In this document: one piece after another, positions 5,446 through 12,409 of the stretch
Numbering within the stretch: the stretch's first letter is position 1
Layout: each line of letters starts with the position of its first letter
Source: Dehalococcoidia bacterium
GTDB taxonomy: Bacteria; Chloroflexota; Dehalococcoidia; SZUA-161
Assembly: GCA_030619685.1 (NCBI GenBank)
Contig: JAUXAX010000054.1
Coordinates: forward strand, 1-14,700
Direction of reading: 5' to 3'
Length of the DNA stretch: 14,700 nucleotides
Program-made: the position numbers and the translations under genes
Notes under the pieces: model-generated
What the model was told of the DNA's origin: nothing
What the model saw: only the letters and a program-made list of their open reading frames with translations
Databases searched by the model: none

Positions 5446-7035
5446 ATGAGGACAATGTCATCCACCCTAAGCGCAACGCAGAAGTCCAGCTCAGCCCATC
5501 CTCATGCTAAGATGGAGGTCTTTGAGAAAGTAGGCGGGATCACGCGCCTGCAATGGACTCAGCTCTACCAAGGCAGCGAGGACGATTCATTCCATGCCTG
5601 CTGTATGCCAGGCGACGGCTCTCTTATCCGAATGAGAACCGACGCCTCGAATAACCTGTACAGGCAGCGAGTAACATCGCCTGACGTCGGCTCTGACTTT
5701 AGCTCCTGGACGTCCTGGGGGGTCACAGCCTATGCAGTAGCGCTCTGCTCGTACGGAAGCAAAGTATTTGCCTTTCGCATTGGAACCGATGGCAAACTCT
5801 ACAGGAGCGAGAGCACTAACTACGGAGCGAGCTGGGGAAGCTGGATAGACATGGGCAACATCAGCGGCGACGCCACCTTCAGACTGGCTGCCTCCATGAA
5901 GGATGCCGACCATGCACTCCTGTTGTATTCCAACGGCTCAACCCTTTATCGAATCCTGGGCCCTGACCCCTGGGGCGCAGCCGCAGCCTGGTCAAGATCA
6001 ATGGCCACAATCACCGGCCTCGCAGTCACCTACATGGGCGACTGGAACGTCATACTCACAGGCACCGAGGACACCACCACCAAGCCCATCGTCTGTTCCT
6101 GCGTCCTGGGGGACGGCTACTCCGCCGCCGTGGATGGTTGGTCGGCGCTTAGTGAACTCACCATCGCCGAGGCAGCCTCCAACGTCTCTTTCAAGTTCCC
6201 CTGCCTCGACATGCCCGACGTCTTTCGCTCCTTCTTCGTCGAGGCCTATGCTGGCAGCGAAGCATACTCCCGCCCCTACTGGACACACAGCCTTGCTACT
6301 GCTGAGTTTGTTTCAAACCTATGGCGCGAGCCTGTCCCCTTCAACCTATCGAGCGACTACGGCGTCGCCATGTGCCATAAGAGCCCCTACGTTTGGCTCT
6401 GCACCCCTGACGGCGTATGGCGAGCCTCTGTCTCAGCAGCTAGCGTTAATCTCACATCAGACGTTCTACAATTAAAATCTGAGGCCTCCGAGACGCACGG
6501 CGATATCTCGATCGAACTACGAAACGATGACGGCAGATTCGCCTCTCTTGGCTCAGGGACCTATGAGGCAATTAAGCTAGGGTCTGAGGTCAAATTCTCG
6601 CCAGGGTATCATACTACAGGGGGAGGGTCCCCTGAACATTCGACAGGCCTTGCTCACTGGATAACAGGGTGGGATTACATCTCCAAAGGGGGGAAAGCTA
6701 CCTTTATTCTCCATGCCGTTGACGGATGGGGGCTCCTGGAGCGCTGGAAGGCCAGGAGACAATTCTCATGGGCGGCTAATGATAAAAACATATTCCAGCT
6801 GCTCAACTTCATCCTTGCCAGAGCAGGCCTAGAGTTCTCTTCCTTTAGCAGCAGTTCAGCAATCACAGCGCAAAAGCCAGCCTTTACCATCAATCCTAGA
6901 GAAACGGGAAAGACCGCAGTGCTCAGGCTGTTAGCCATGGTCCCTGACGTCCTGTTCTTCCGTGGAGAATACGCCTATCTCAAAAATCCCAAGACGTCGG
7001 ATGCCATGGATTACGCCTACTACGGCGCAGAGTAA
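5446..7035 (+). CDS. Phage tail protein: propeller-like domain plus N-terminal part of a baseplate-hub domain
   Basis: The 529-residue protein starts MRTMSSTLSATQKSSSAHPH. Residues about 30-335 are beta-rich with repeated short motifs such as GKLYRSESTNYGASWGSW (about 116-133), which resembles a BNR/Asp-box strand-turn; this suggests a beta-propeller that may bind glycans. Residues about 340-529 look like a phage hub/late-control-D-type domain (beta strands around DISIELRNDDGRFASL, LAHWITGWDYISKGGKATF, and LHAVDGWGLLERWKARR), ending KTSDAMDYAYYGAE. The domain appears to stop half-way. Its expected C-terminal half is found at 9648-10040. The start lacks an immediate Shine-Dalgarno; AAGGAGG is 33 bases upstream with a hairpin between. 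No colinear stop codons or frameshifts are seen, so the truncated product is probably made. Confidence 0.7.
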   Translation: MRTMSSTLSATQKSSSAHPHAKMEVFEKVGGITRLQWTQLYQGSEDDSFHACCMPGDGSLIRMRTDASNNLYRQRVTSPDVGSDFSSWTSWGVTAYAVALCSYGSKVFAFRIGTDGKLYRSESTNYGASWGSWIDMGNISGDATFRLAASMKDADHALLLYSNGSTLYRILGPDPWGAAAAWSRSMATITGLAVTYMGDWNVILTGTEDTTTKPIVCSCVLGDGYSAAVDGWSALSELTIAEAASNVSFKFPCLDMPDVFRSFFVEAYAGSEAYSRPYWTHSLATAEFVSNLWREPVPFNLSSDYGVAMCHKSPYVWLCTPDGVWRASVSAASVNLTSDVLQLKSEASETHGDISIELRNDDGRFASLGSGTYEAIKLGSEVKFSPGYHTTGGGSPEHSTGLAHWITGWDYISKGGKATFILHAVDGWGLLERWKARRQFSWAANDKNIFQLLNFILARAGLEFSSFSSSSAITAQKPAFTINPRETGKTAVLRLLAMVPDVLFFRGEYAYLKNPKTSDAMDYAYYGAE

Positions 7036-7054
7036 AACCAACAAGGAGGGAGAA

Positions 7055-7462
7055 ATGGCAAACGCACTGTATGACAAAGGCCGAGAGGGATTCCTTGACG
7101 GAAGCATCGACTGGGATACGGACGACATCAGGCTCATACTTGTGGACGCTGACGACTACACCCTCAACCTGGCGACCCACGACAACCTCGATGATGTTCC
7201 CGCCGGTTCCCGGGTCGCGGTATCGGGCGCTCTTGGCAGCAAGACGGTCACTGCCGGCGTGGCGGATGCTGCCAATGTGACGTTCTCTGCTGTGACTGGC
7301 GACCAGTCGGAGTACCTGATTCTCTACAAGCATACCGGCGTTGAGAGCACATCGCGGCTCATCGCCTGCATCGACACGGCCACAGGATTGCCGGTCACCC
7401 CGAACGGCGGCGATATCACTGTGCAGTGGGATAATGGCGGCAACAAGATTTTCAAGCTATAG
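7055..7462 (+). CDS. Small phage virion-associated protein
   Basis: The 135-residue protein begins MANALYDKGREGFLDGSIDW and ends DITVQWDNGGNKIFKL. I chose ATG 7055, with AAGGAGGG (7043-7050) four bases upstream, over the longer frame from 6962, which would overlap the previous gene. The pattern (short N-terminal 'NALYDKGREGFLDG' helix, then beta strands with VAVSGALGSKTVTAGVADAANVTFSAV) is one I associate with a common phage tail-region protein family of unknown exact role. It is predicted to be an all-beta virion component near the fibre. Confidence 0.75.
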   Translation: MANALYDKGREGFLDGSIDWDTDDIRLILVDADDYTLNLATHDNLDDVPAGSRVAVSGALGSKTVTAGVADAANVTFSAVTGDQSEYLILYKHTGVESTSRLIACIDTATGLPVTPNGGDITVQWDNGGNKIFKL

Positions 7463-7495
7463 GGAAAACCAGGATACCAAATGAAGGAGGGAGCA

Positions 7496-7729
7496 ATGAA
7501 CTACGAAAAGATGAGCTATGAAGAACTTGAGAAGCTGAATCAGGGGTTGAGCAACAAGCGGGACGAGATCAAGGCGCAGCAACGGCTAATAGTGGCCGCT
7601 ATGGACAAAAAGGCCGTGATGGTCGAAGCCAAGAGAAAGGCAGCCTTGTTGTCTGAACCTGAAAAGGCTGCGCTATCGCAGGTCCTCTTACCGGAGGGGA
7701 TAGAATCGGCTGAATCCGTTAATCACTGA
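7496..7729 (+). CDS. Small coiled-coil phage-region protein
   Basis: The 77-residue protein from ATG 7496 (AAGGAGGGA at 7484-7492 just upstream; the in-frame ATG at 7481 overlaps that site and is less likely). It is almost wholly helical with heptad-like spacing (YEELEKLNQGLSNKRDEIKA), then a lysine/alanine-rich helix. Function is unknown. It lies between the virion protein and the fibre gene, in a tightly spaced set of genes, each with a strong ribosome site. Confidence 0.65.
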   Translation: MNYEKMSYEELEKLNQGLSNKRDEIKAQQRLIVAAMDKKAVMVEAKRKAALLSEPEKAALSQVLLPEGIESAESVNH

Positions 7730-7743
7730 ATAGGAGGTCCCAA

Positions 7744-9174
7744 ATGTCATTTTTGAAGGTCAAAAATAGAGCGGTCTCTAGTCTTGATTCCGGGGTGAAT
7801 GATAGCGTGACCTCCTGGACTCTAGCTGGAGGCGAAGGTGCGAAGTTCCCGACCACAGGTGACTTTCATGTCACTTGCGAGGCTGAGATTGTCAAGTGTA
7901 CCTCTCGAAGTACAGACGTCCTTACAGTCGTCAGAGCGCAGGAGGGAACGTCAGCCGCGGCGCACACATCAGGCAAGGCAGTAGAGCTTAGGATTACAGC
8001 AGGAATCATCGAGGAATTGCAGGAAACCCGCCCTAGTGCTTCAAGTTTCTCCTTCTTGAGCGAATTGGACGACCAGATTCCCGCTCACGCGGGAGCCCAC
8101 GGCCAGGGGGTAGCATCGGATGGTACATATATCTACTACTCCAATAACTTCGATCTGTATAAGGCCAACAAGGCAGGCGCGCAGCAGAATGTAAACGAGG
8201 ATGCTCACCTAGATGGCACAAACATGGACCAGATCAACCATATCTTTGTCTACGGCGACAAGCTCTATGTGGGAAGTTCTAAGAGTACCAACGAAGGGTA
8301 TATCAAGGTTTTTGAGACGAGTGACCTCAGCTACGTCGAGGAACACCAGGTCAAGAACTATATGAGCGAAGGTTGTTGCTTCTACGAAGGCTTCTGGTGG
8401 GTGCCGTATTACAACTGGGCGAAGGTCTCGCGGTATAACGCAGCCTGGGCACACCAAGCGGACTATGACCTTAAAGCAAGTTACTCTCAAGGAGTCTGGA
8501 CAGATGAACATTACCTATACATCAACACGACGGTGGAACCCCCGGGCTATTGCGATGTCTACAAGTGGGATGGAACCAACTTCTTCTTTGTGCAGCGACT
8601 AGCCTTGCCTGCTGAGATAGGAATTGTTCAAGGTGCCGGCAAAGAGCCAGGTGCGAACGAAGTCTGGTGGGCTGACATGGTTTCGGGAGGCGACGTTGCA
8701 GGCGACATCGTCAAAACCAGCCTGAACTTCGGTAGTTCTCCCAATGAAGCGCGGGAATCTGCGGCGTCTGCGTACCTTTCAGCAGACCAAGCGATCGGCA
8801 ACACTACCTGGACAAAGGTGGAGTTCGACACTGAAATCTTTGACCTGGGCGATGAATTCGACAAGACTACAAACCATAGATTCACTGCGACAAAAGGAGG
8901 CCTATACGCTTTCAGCATTGGGGGTATGATTGAAGCAGTAAATAATGGAACGCTTTTCAGGCTTGCCCTCAAGAAAAATGGAGCCTATGTCAAGGAAGCC
9001 CGGCAATACACCGGGGCAGCCGCTTCATATCCTCAAGTCGTTACATCGGGTATTGTGCAGTTGGAGGCAGGCGATTATCTTGAGGCTTTTGTTTACCACA
9101 ATCACGGGGCTGCCAGGAATCTGTCCGGCGGTCTTGTGTACTCTACATGGATTGATATAGCGAAAATAGCATAA
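7744..9174 (+). CDS. Phage tail fibre/spike with C1q-like C-terminal domain
   Basis: The 476-residue protein has three parts. Residues 1-95 (MSFLKVKNRAVSSLDSGVND, with FHVTCEAEIVKCTSRSTDVL and VVRAQEGTSAAAH) resemble a virion-attachment module common at the start of phage fibres. Residues about 105-335 have propeller-like repeats (YIYYSNNFDLYKANKAG, then HIFVYGDKLYVGSS, then YLYINTTV), likely a receptor-binding or spacer domain. Residues about 340-476 (TWTKVEFDTEIFDLGDEFD, then GGLYAFSIGG and GDYLEAFVYHNHG) have the strand order and spacing of C1q/TNF-like jelly-roll tips, which trimerise. Ribosome site AGGAGGT is five bases upstream. Expected role: host recognition at the virion tip. Confidence 0.75.
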   Translation: MSFLKVKNRAVSSLDSGVNDSVTSWTLAGGEGAKFPTTGDFHVTCEAEIVKCTSRSTDVLTVVRAQEGTSAAAHTSGKAVELRITAGIIEELQETRPSASSFSFLSELDDQIPAHAGAHGQGVASDGTYIYYSNNFDLYKANKAGAQQNVNEDAHLDGTNMDQINHIFVYGDKLYVGSSKSTNEGYIKVFETSDLSYVEEHQVKNYMSEGCCFYEGFWWVPYYNWAKVSRYNAAWAHQADYDLKASYSQGVWTDEHYLYINTTVEPPGYCDVYKWDGTNFFFVQRLALPAEIGIVQGAGKEPGANEVWWADMVSGGDVAGDIVKTSLNFGSSPNEARESAASAYLSADQAIGNTTWTKVEFDTEIFDLGDEFDKTTNHRFTATKGGLYAFSIGGMIEAVNNGTLFRLALKKNGAYVKEARQYTGAAASYPQVVTSGIVQLEAGDYLEAFVYHNHGAARNLSGGLVYSTWIDIAKIA

Positions 9175-9187
9175 ATGGAAGGTATAG

Positions 9188-9277
9188 ATGCTTCTAACTG
9201 AGAATAGGCAGATAGTCGCTGCTGCGAGGATTAAGTCTGCTGCTGAGAGGCAGGCCGAGTTTGAGGCAAGCATCTGA
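9188..9277 (+). CDS. 29-residue helical mini-gene (candidate)
   Basis: A 30-codon frame from ATG 9188 to TGA 9275-9277, with GGAAGG (9177-9182) five bases upstream. The product begins MLLTENRQIVAAARIKSAAE and ends RQAEFEASI; it would form one amphipathic helix. It fills most of the 137-base gap between the fibre and repeat-protein genes. The good ribosome site and helix-like composition favour a real micro-protein, but no family is recognised. Confidence 0.4.
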   Translation: MLLTENRQIVAAARIKSAAERQAEFEASI

Positions 9278-9311
9278 AGCACTGTAACTAAAAGCGAGCG
9301 AGTAGGAGCTT

Positions 9312-10040
9312 ATGCCACAAGCAGTCTTCGATAAGTGTTATTTTGACCAGGTGGCGCTTGATGAACCTGGCGTAACTACTCAAACAATCTTGCCATCGAG
9401 CATTCCAAGTGCCGAGGCATTGGGCACCCCAACTATTGAGGCGGCACATGTTATATTCCCGTCAAGCATAGCCTCGCTGGAGGCATTTGGCAATCCAACT
9501 GTAATAGGTCTATGGATAATCGTGCCCTCTTCTATAGCCAGCGCTGAGGCGTTTGGGTCGCTCAACATCGTCTACGCCCAAGTTATAGTAGCAGCGTCCA
9601 TCGCAAGCGCAGAGGTGTTCGGAACAGCCCGCGTTGGGCGCGCTTTACAGCACCACATCCTGGAAGCCTGGTATGGTCAACGTGCCAAGGGCGTCAACAG
9701 GGCTCAGGTGTTTGGCGATGATGTATTCACCGAGGACTGGGATTGGGACGAGCTCGCCCTCGTCTTCGACCAATTGGCCCAAGCGCATGACCTGAATCTT
9801 GATTCAGTTGCTAAAGCCCATGCCAGGGGGGGTGCCATGCTCAGGGCCGCAGAGGTCCACGCAAAAGCCGGTTACATCATCGTCCCCCTAAACTGTGGGC
9901 AGGAGCTCTATGACGTGGTTCAGATCACAGACTCAAGAGCCGGGCTGATCGGCGCAAAGAGACGTGTTTTAGCCCTCCAGCATACATATCACCCGGAAAA
10001 AGGCACGTACGCTCTAAAACTGACAATAGGCGCCGTGTAG
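9312..10040 (+). CDS. Repeat protein fused to the C-terminal part of a phage tail hub
   Basis: The 242-residue protein has two unlike halves. Residues 26-112 hold four copies of a 22-residue repeat with core PSSIASAEAFGxPT (prolines or equivalent at 28, 50, 72, 94); such IASAEAFG repeats occur in phage tail structural proteins. From about residue 113 the sequence changes to HHILEAWYGQRAKGVNRAQV, a FGDDVF...WDWDELALVFDQL block, an alanine-rich helix and PLNCGQELYDVVQITDSRAG ending TYALKLTIGAV. That half looks like the end of a tail-hub protein and would continue the hub domain cut short at 7035. The ribosome site AGGAG is three bases before the ATG. Confidence 0.65.
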   Translation: MPQAVFDKCYFDQVALDEPGVTTQTILPSSIPSAEALGTPTIEAAHVIFPSSIASLEAFGNPTVIGLWIIVPSSIASAEAFGSLNIVYAQVIVAASIASAEVFGTARVGRALQHHILEAWYGQRAKGVNRAQVFGDDVFTEDWDWDELALVFDQLAQAHDLNLDSVAKAHARGGAMLRAAEVHAKAGYIIVPLNCGQELYDVVQITDSRAGLIGAKRRVLALQHTYHPEKGTYALKLTIGAV

Positions 10041-10061
10041 GGGCAAGGCACCGCGTTGGCC
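10037..10061 (+). repeat. GTAGGGGC-type hairpin element, copy 3 (degenerate)
   Basis: GTAGGGGCAAGGC followed by GCGTTGGCC gives nine-base arms with two mismatches. The TAG stop of the repeat/hub gene lies within its GTAG start. Confidence 0.45.
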
Positions 10062-10077
10062 TTCTAGAGAGGATAAC

Positions 10078-10287
10078 ATGATCAAAAAAGGCATCCTTAG
10101 ATCCTTCGACTCTGGTGCCTACCTTGCCACCGTGCAGATCATCGGCAGCCTGAGCGTCTGGCTGGAGGACATCCCCACGTCCCGGGCAATAGCCAGCGCC
10201 GAGATGGTCAGCGGCCGCAGCGTCGCTGTCCTATCGCTCGACCCGGGCAATCCCTCCGACTGCGTAGTCATAGCAGTCTGGACCTAA
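10078..10287 (+). CDS. Small beta-rich phage-region protein
   Basis: The 69-residue protein begins MIKKGILRSFDSGAYLATVQ and ends with DCVVIAVWT. It looks like a compact all-beta (OB- or SH3-like) fold: ATVQIIGSLSVWLEDIPTSR, then EMVSGRSVAVLSLDPGN. I recall similar short proteins following tail-hub genes in related prophages, so its place after the hub C-terminal half fits. Function is unknown. AGAGAGG (10066-10072) lies five bases before the ATG. Confidence 0.7.
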   Translation: MIKKGILRSFDSGAYLATVQIIGSLSVWLEDIPTSRAIASAEMVSGRSVAVLSLDPGNPSDCVVIAVWT

Positions 10288-10290
10288 AAC

Positions 10291-10341
10291 GTAGGGGCAG
10301 ACCAACGTGTCTGCCCGATAAGAACGTGTCTGCCCAATAAG
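10291..10341 (+). repeat. GTAGGGGC-type hairpin, copy 4, with a 19-bp tandem repeat
   Basis: GGGCAGAC (10295-10302) and GTCTGCCC (10309-10316) form a perfect eight-pair stem with a six-base loop. The right part is duplicated in tandem: AACGTGTCTGCCCGATAAG (10304-10322) and AACGTGTCTGCCCAATAAG (10323-10341), one mismatch in 19. The second arm copy could pair with the same left arm, giving alternative folds. Confidence 0.6.
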
Positions 10342-10349
10342 AAGGCACC

Positions 10350-10470
10350 ATGAAAGCGAAGATAGACCGCAACCCCCATCCACCAATTCAGGGAGCAAAT
10401 CCCGGACGCCGACGGCAACCCCACTGACGAGGAGAAAGACGTCCAAGAACTCGACGCTGAGGAAGTATGA
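10350..10470 (+). pseudogene. Small acidic phage-region gene with a frameshift at a C5 run
   Basis: ATG at 10350 opens a frame beginning MKAKIDRNP that stops at 10425-10427. In the next frame a convincing acidic ending, FREQIPDADGNPTDEEKDVQ then ELDAEEV, runs from 10387 to the TGA at 10468-10470. Removing one C from the CCCCC run at 10373-10377 joins both into a single 39-residue protein beginning MKAKIDRNPIHQFREQIPDA. It may be a broken gene or a sequencing/assembly error; function is unknown. Confidence 0.5.
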
Positions 10471-10506
10471 ACCAAGGAAGCTGCTGCGTAGCGCTTGGGG
10501 CTTAGA

Positions 10507-10536
10507 GTGTGGGGGTTCAATCGAACGCCCCTACAC
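10507..10536. other. Stem-loop between convergent transcription units (hairpin copy 5)
   Basis: GTGTGGGGGTTC (10507-10518) faces GAACGCCCCTACAC (10523-10536) across an AATC loop, near-complementary with two small bulges. Read on the minus strand its right arm starts GTGTAGGGGCGTTC, so it belongs to the same GTAGGGGC-type group. It sits between the end of the phage island and the convergent RNase HI-MoaC gene and could block read-through both ways, although no T-run is present. Confidence 0.45.
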
Positions 10537-10556
10537 TACACATTCAGAAACAGCCT

Positions 10557-11423
10557 TCATTCGAGGACAATCTCCCCGCTCCTGCCCCCGCTCTTCCTGG
10601 CAAGGCGTATGCTTTCGATGCGCATGGCCCGGTCCACTGCCTTGCACATGTCGTAGATAGTGAGCGCAGCCACCGTTACCGCAGTGAGAGCCTCCATCTC
10701 CACCCCAGTCTGAGCCGTGGTCTTGACTGTAGCGGTTATCTCCACTGCAGAGCGCTTTTCGTCCGGTTTCAAATCCACATCAACGCTGGAAATCGGCAGC
10801 GGATGGCAAAGAGGGATGAGCTGAGGGGTTTGCTTCGCCGCCATGATCCCAGCGAGCTGCGCCACGGCAAGAACATCCCCTTTCTTCATCTCACCCTGCT
10901 TAATCAGCTCCAGGGTCGCCGCTTTCATGGCCACCGTACCCCTGGCAACCGCAACCCGCTCGGTTGACGGTTTCTCAGTTATGTCAACCATGTGGACTTT
11001 GCCCTCGACATCAAAGTGGGTCGGGCTGGAATGCTCTTCGACGATGCCGGCCATCTCGTTCGCCAGCCTGTTAGCCCTCTCATTTTCGGGGTGGCCCGCA
11101 TGGCTCTTTATCCAAACCCAGCTCACCCTTCGTTCAGCCACCAGCTTATCCAGCATCACCCAGAGGTCGAGGTTGGCTTTGCGCTTCCAGTTCTTAGTCA
11201 TGGTATAAACAAGATACTGGCTGTCGCTCTCAATTCTCACCTCAGACCCCCGCGGGGTCTGGGCCAGCCCTTTAATGGCCGCCATCACCTCCATCCGATT
11301 GTTGGTCGTTTCCTTCTCCTGCCCCTTTATTTCCTTCCTATCAGCGCCGTTAACAATAATCGCCGCCCATCCCCCAGGGCCAGGGTTGCCCAAGCACGCA
11401 CCGTCGGTATAGATCTCGATCAT
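10557..11423 (-). CDS. Fused RNase HI - MoaC (cyclic pyranopterin monophosphate synthase)
   Basis: A single uninterrupted 288-residue frame joins two enzymes. Residues 1-127 are RNase HI ([20 protein letters not shown]), which cuts RNA in RNA-DNA hybrids; the acidic residues D7, E45 and D67 and H108 are present, but the fourth carboxylate position in HPENERAN is N118 instead of the usual D. After a linker (about 128-142), residues 143-288 are MoaC, which converts the GTP-derived 3',8-cyclo intermediate made by MoaA into cyclic pyranopterin monophosphate. MoaC motifs are KKGDVL (180-185), LIPLCHPL (202-209), [11 protein letters not shown] (239-249) and [10 protein letters not shown] with D258 and K261. 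It follows moaA by 8 bases, with GGAGG inside the moaA end. No convincing internal ribosome site precedes M145. Confidence 0.9.
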   Translation of the reverse strand: MIEIYTDGACLGNPGPGGWAAIIVNGADRKEIKGQEKETTNNRMEVMAAIKGLAQTPRGSEVRIESDSQYLVYTMTKNWKRKANLDLWVMLDKLVAERRVSWVWIKSHAGHPENERANRLANEMAGIVEEHSSPTHFDVEGKVHMVDITEKPSTERVAVARGTVAMKAATLELIKQGEMKKGDVLAVAQLAGIMAAKQTPQLIPLCHPLPISSVDVDLKPDEKRSAVEITATVKTTAQTGVEMEALTAVTVAALTIYDMCKAVDRAMRIESIRLARKSGGRSGEIVLE

Positions 11424-11431
11424 CTCAGCCG

Positions 11432-12409
11432 TCAGCCTCCGATCTGCGCCATGAACCGCTCGCAGGTAATCCCCGCTCCCAGTTTATGCCCCTCCGGTTT
11501 GCACCATGCAGCCTCCTGGATCAAGCGCTTTATGTCATCAGCGGTTGCCCCCTGACGCAGCGGCTCCCGGAGGTCGATTTCCGTATCCGAGAAAAGGCAG
11601 GGGCGCAGCTTGCCGTTCGCAGTGAGACGCAACCTGTTGCATGCCCGGCAGAAGTGCTCGCTGACCGGGCTGATGAAGCCGATAGTGCCCCTTGCTCCAG
11701 GAAGGCGAAAATATTTGGCTGGTCCTCCTCCGCTGTCAGGCGTAGGCTCCAGCTTCCCCAGAGTCTCGATGCGCTGCTTTATCTCAGATACGGGCACCAA
11801 TAAATGATCCACGTTTTCACCGTTGGAGAAGGGCATGTACTCAATAAACCGTACGTGCCACTCGCCCTCAATTGTCAGCCGGGCGAAGTCAAGGACTTCA
11901 TCGTCGTTAGTGCCGCGGATAACTACCGTATTGGTCTTTACCGGACTAAGCCCAGCTTGCCTGGCAGCTTCGATGCCCCTGAGTACATCGTCCAGATTAC
12001 CGACCCGAGTGATTCGGCGAAACCCATCGCTGCGAAGCGAATCAAGGCTGACATTGACGCGGCGCAACCCTGCGCTCTTGAGCTCGTCAGCATAGCGCTG
12101 CAAAAGCACGGCGTTTGTTGTCAACGAGATATCGTCAATACCCTGTATTCGGGCTAACATAGCCAACAGGTTGGTCAGTTTTGCCCTCACCAGGGGTTCG
12201 CCACCGGTAAGCCTGACTTTGACGATGCCCAACTCCGCCGCCGCCTGGGCTACGATACAGATCTCCTCGTAGCTGAGAATATCTTCGTGAGACATCAAGG
12301 GGATGCCTTCAGAGGGCATGCAGTAGATGCACCTCAAATTGCAGCGGTCGGTGACCGAGATTCGCAGGTAGTTCAGGGGACGTTGAAAGGAATCAGAGAG
12401 TCTGGTCAT
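11432..12409 (-). CDS. moaA: GTP 3',8-cyclase (molybdopterin biosynthesis)
   Basis: The 325-residue radical-SAM enzyme converts GTP to (8S)-3',8-cyclo-7,8-dihydroguanosine 5'-triphosphate, the first step of molybdenum-cofactor synthesis. The N-terminal cluster motif CNLRCIYC gives C23, C27 and C30; the SAM-contact LTGGEPLVR is at 68-75. The C-terminal second cluster uses C254, C257 and C271 ([19 protein letters not shown]). The chain ends in the conserved double glycine (324-325). Length is normal. Its start overlaps the end of the rdgB gene by 17 bases and its product feeds the MoaC half of the following fusion gene, so the two steps are co-expressed. Confidence 0.95.
   Translation of the reverse strand: MTRLSDSFQRPLNYLRISVTDRCNLRCIYCMPSEGIPLMSHEDILSYEEICIVAQAAAELGIVKVRLTGGEPLVRAKLTNLLAMLARIQGIDDISLTTNAVLLQRYADELKSAGLRRVNVSLDSLRSDGFRRITRVGNLDDVLRGIEAARQAGLSPVKTNTVVIRGTNDDEVLDFARLTIEGEWHVRFIEYMPFSNGENVDHLLVPVSEIKQRIETLGKLEPTPDSGGGPAKYFRLPGARGTIGFISPVSEHFCRACNRLRLTANGKLRPCLFSDTEIDLREPLRQGATADDIKRLIQEAAWCKPEGHKLGAGITCERFMAQIGG

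Noticed and set aside
5903..6475. 190-codon + strand frame inside the hub gene
   Set aside because: Proline/serine-rich out-of-frame shadow of the propeller domain, without a ribosome site.
6962..7054. Longer N-terminus for the small virion protein
   Set aside because: It would overlap the end of the hub gene by 74 bases, and AAGGAGGG is placed for ATG 7055.
9387..9650. Regular repeats as a CRISPR array
   Set aside because: The repeats are coding, 66 bases in period with no conserved DNA repeat separated by unique spacers; similarity is at protein level.
1973..10556. Phage attachment (att) sites flanking the island
   Set aside because: I compared the two edge regions by eye and found no shared direct repeat, tRNA fragment or integrase; a computed comparison could still find a short core.
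10509..11555. + strand frames opposite the RNase HI-MoaC fusion
   Set aside because: The minus-strand frame carries complete motifs of both enzymes; the opposite frames are histidine/proline-rich shadows.
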